Below are positions 6,304 to 6,986 of a stretch of 6,986 nucleotides of DNA, in pieces (within the stretch, counting starts at the first letter, position 1; each line of letters starts with the position of its first letter). Both the position numbers and the translations under genes were made by a program. Origin of the DNA: JBAZOJ01 sp041648755 (lineage in GTDB: Bacteria; Planctomycetota; B143-G9); NCBI GenBank assembly GCA_041648755.1, contig JBAZOJ010000198.1, positions 1-6,986 on the forward strand, given 5' to 3'. The notes beneath the pieces are model-generated. The model had not been told where the DNA came from. It was given only the letters and a program-made list of their open reading frames with translations, and ran no database searches.

Positions 6304-6986
6304 CCAAGCGTGGGTATGTCTTCACCTCCGAATGTGTCAACATGGGACATCCGGACAAGGTCGCCGATCAGATTTCCGATGCAATCCTCGACGCGATATT
6401 CGCTCAGGATCCAATGAGCCGCGTGGCATGCGAGACGCTCGTCACCAAGGGACTCGTGTTTGTAGCGGGTGAGATAACGACGAACTGCTGGGTTGATTTC
6501 AACGCCGTCATCCGTGACACTGTACGCGACATCGGTTACGTCTACGAGGACGAGGGATTCTTCTACAAGTCTCTGGCCGTCATCAATACCATTCACGATC
6601 AGAGCCCCGACATCGCCCAGGGAGTGGTCAGGCAAGACGATTTTGGAGCTGGCGACCAGGGAATGATGTTCGGCTATGCAGTCCGGAACGCGTACGATGA
6701 CAGCCTGCTTCCATTGCCTATGATACTGTCCAGAAGAATCTGCAACCGACTCGCCGAAGTGCGCCACAACGGCACCCTCCCCTGGCTGCGTCCCGACGGA
6801 AAGTGCCAGGTATCCGTTCGTTACGAGGATGGCCAACCGGTTGGCATAGCGACCATTTTGATCTCGACTCAGCACTCGGAAGAAGTGGCCGACAAGATGA
6901 AGCTTGTCAGGGAAGCATTGGCTGAGGAAGTCGTAAAGAAGGTATTCCCCGCGGTTCTGCTGAGTGGAGTAAACCTCGCGGACGAG
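6300..6986 (+). CDS. metK: S-adenosylmethionine synthetase (3' partial)
   Basis: MetK makes S-adenosylmethionine from methionine and ATP in the cytoplasm, supplying the cell's methyl donor. Translation from the ATG at 6300 is open for 229 codons to the window end, about 60% of the usual 380-400 residues. Seen: the N-terminal GHPDK signature with catalytic His17 and Asp19 in FTSECVNMGHPDKVADQI; ARVACET-like RVACETLV; GEITTNCWVD; QSPDIAQGV; the GAGDQGMMFGYA signature (from G116); HNGTLPWLRPDGKCQV; and LISTQHSEEV. These span the N-terminal and central domains; the C-terminal domain, with its KDxK-type and second ATP/metal-binding motifs, is outside. The loop before GHPDK reads VNM where E. coli has VSE. 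The 4-base overlap with waaA suggests shared transcription and coupled translation. Confidence 0.97.
   Translation, partial: MTKRGYVFTSECVNMGHPDKVADQISDAILDAIFAQDPMSRVACETLVTKGLVFVAGEITTNCWVDFNAVIRDTVRDIGYVYEDEGFFYKSLAVINTIHDQSPDIAQGVVRQDDFGAGDQGMMFGYAVRNAYDDSLLPLPMILSRRICNRLAEVRHNGTLPWLRPDGKCQVSVRYEDGQPVGIATILISTQHSEEVADKMKLVREALAEEVVKKVFPAVLLSGVNLADE

Noticed and set aside
6105..6875. Open frame on the - strand opposite the waaA end and metK (256 codons)
   Set aside because: It spans the junction of two certain + strand genes and has no family features; it is explained by codon bias.

Overview
The window comes from a Gram-negative bacterium with moderately GC-rich DNA (judged by eye, not counted). 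Two things support this. It encodes a complete Kdo transferase (waaA/kdtA), which is only useful to a cell with lipid A in an outer membrane, and it encodes a membrane-bound Rnf electron-transport complex, typical of anaerobes or facultative anaerobes. The phylum cannot be fixed from the sequence alone. The MetK loop reading NMGHPDK (rather than SEGHPDK) and the clostridial/Bacteroides-like RnfB with five predicted iron-sulfur clusters argue against a standard gammaproteobacterium. They loosely suggest a deep-branching or PVC-like lineage, which is a low-confidence inference.

Region 1 (1-4982) is an Rnf operon, all on the + strand and tightly packed: rnfE (5' end outside the window), rnfA, rnfB, rnfC, rnfD, rnfG. 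Gaps are about 10-14 bases, and rnfD and rnfG overlap by 4 bases. RnfC and RnfB are the peripheral flavin/iron-sulfur subunits that exchange electrons with NAD(H) and ferredoxin. RnfA and RnfE are paired membrane subunits whose conserved cysteines hold an intramembrane iron-sulfur centre. RnfD and RnfG carry FMN attachment sites. Together they couple ferredoxin:NAD+ electron transfer to Na+ or H+ movement across the inner membrane. The order E-A-B-C-D-G is a cyclic permutation of the familiar orders ABCDGE, CDGEAB and BCDGEA.

Region 2 (4983-5052) is a 70-base spacer holding a near-perfect intrinsic terminator that closes the Rnf operon. It ends only 19 bases before the next start codon.

Region 3 (5053-6986) holds waaA (Kdo transferase, complete) followed by metK (S-adenosylmethionine synthetase, cut by the window end). 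The two overlap by 4 bases (ATGA), so they are probably co-transcribed and translationally coupled.

I see no mobile element, CRISPR array, tRNA, rRNA or defence gene, and no evidence of a wholly new system. The points worth a second look are the permuted rnf order, two insertions in RnfA predicted to lie on the same membrane face, a serine at the RnfD flavin-attachment position, and the terminator packed against waaA.
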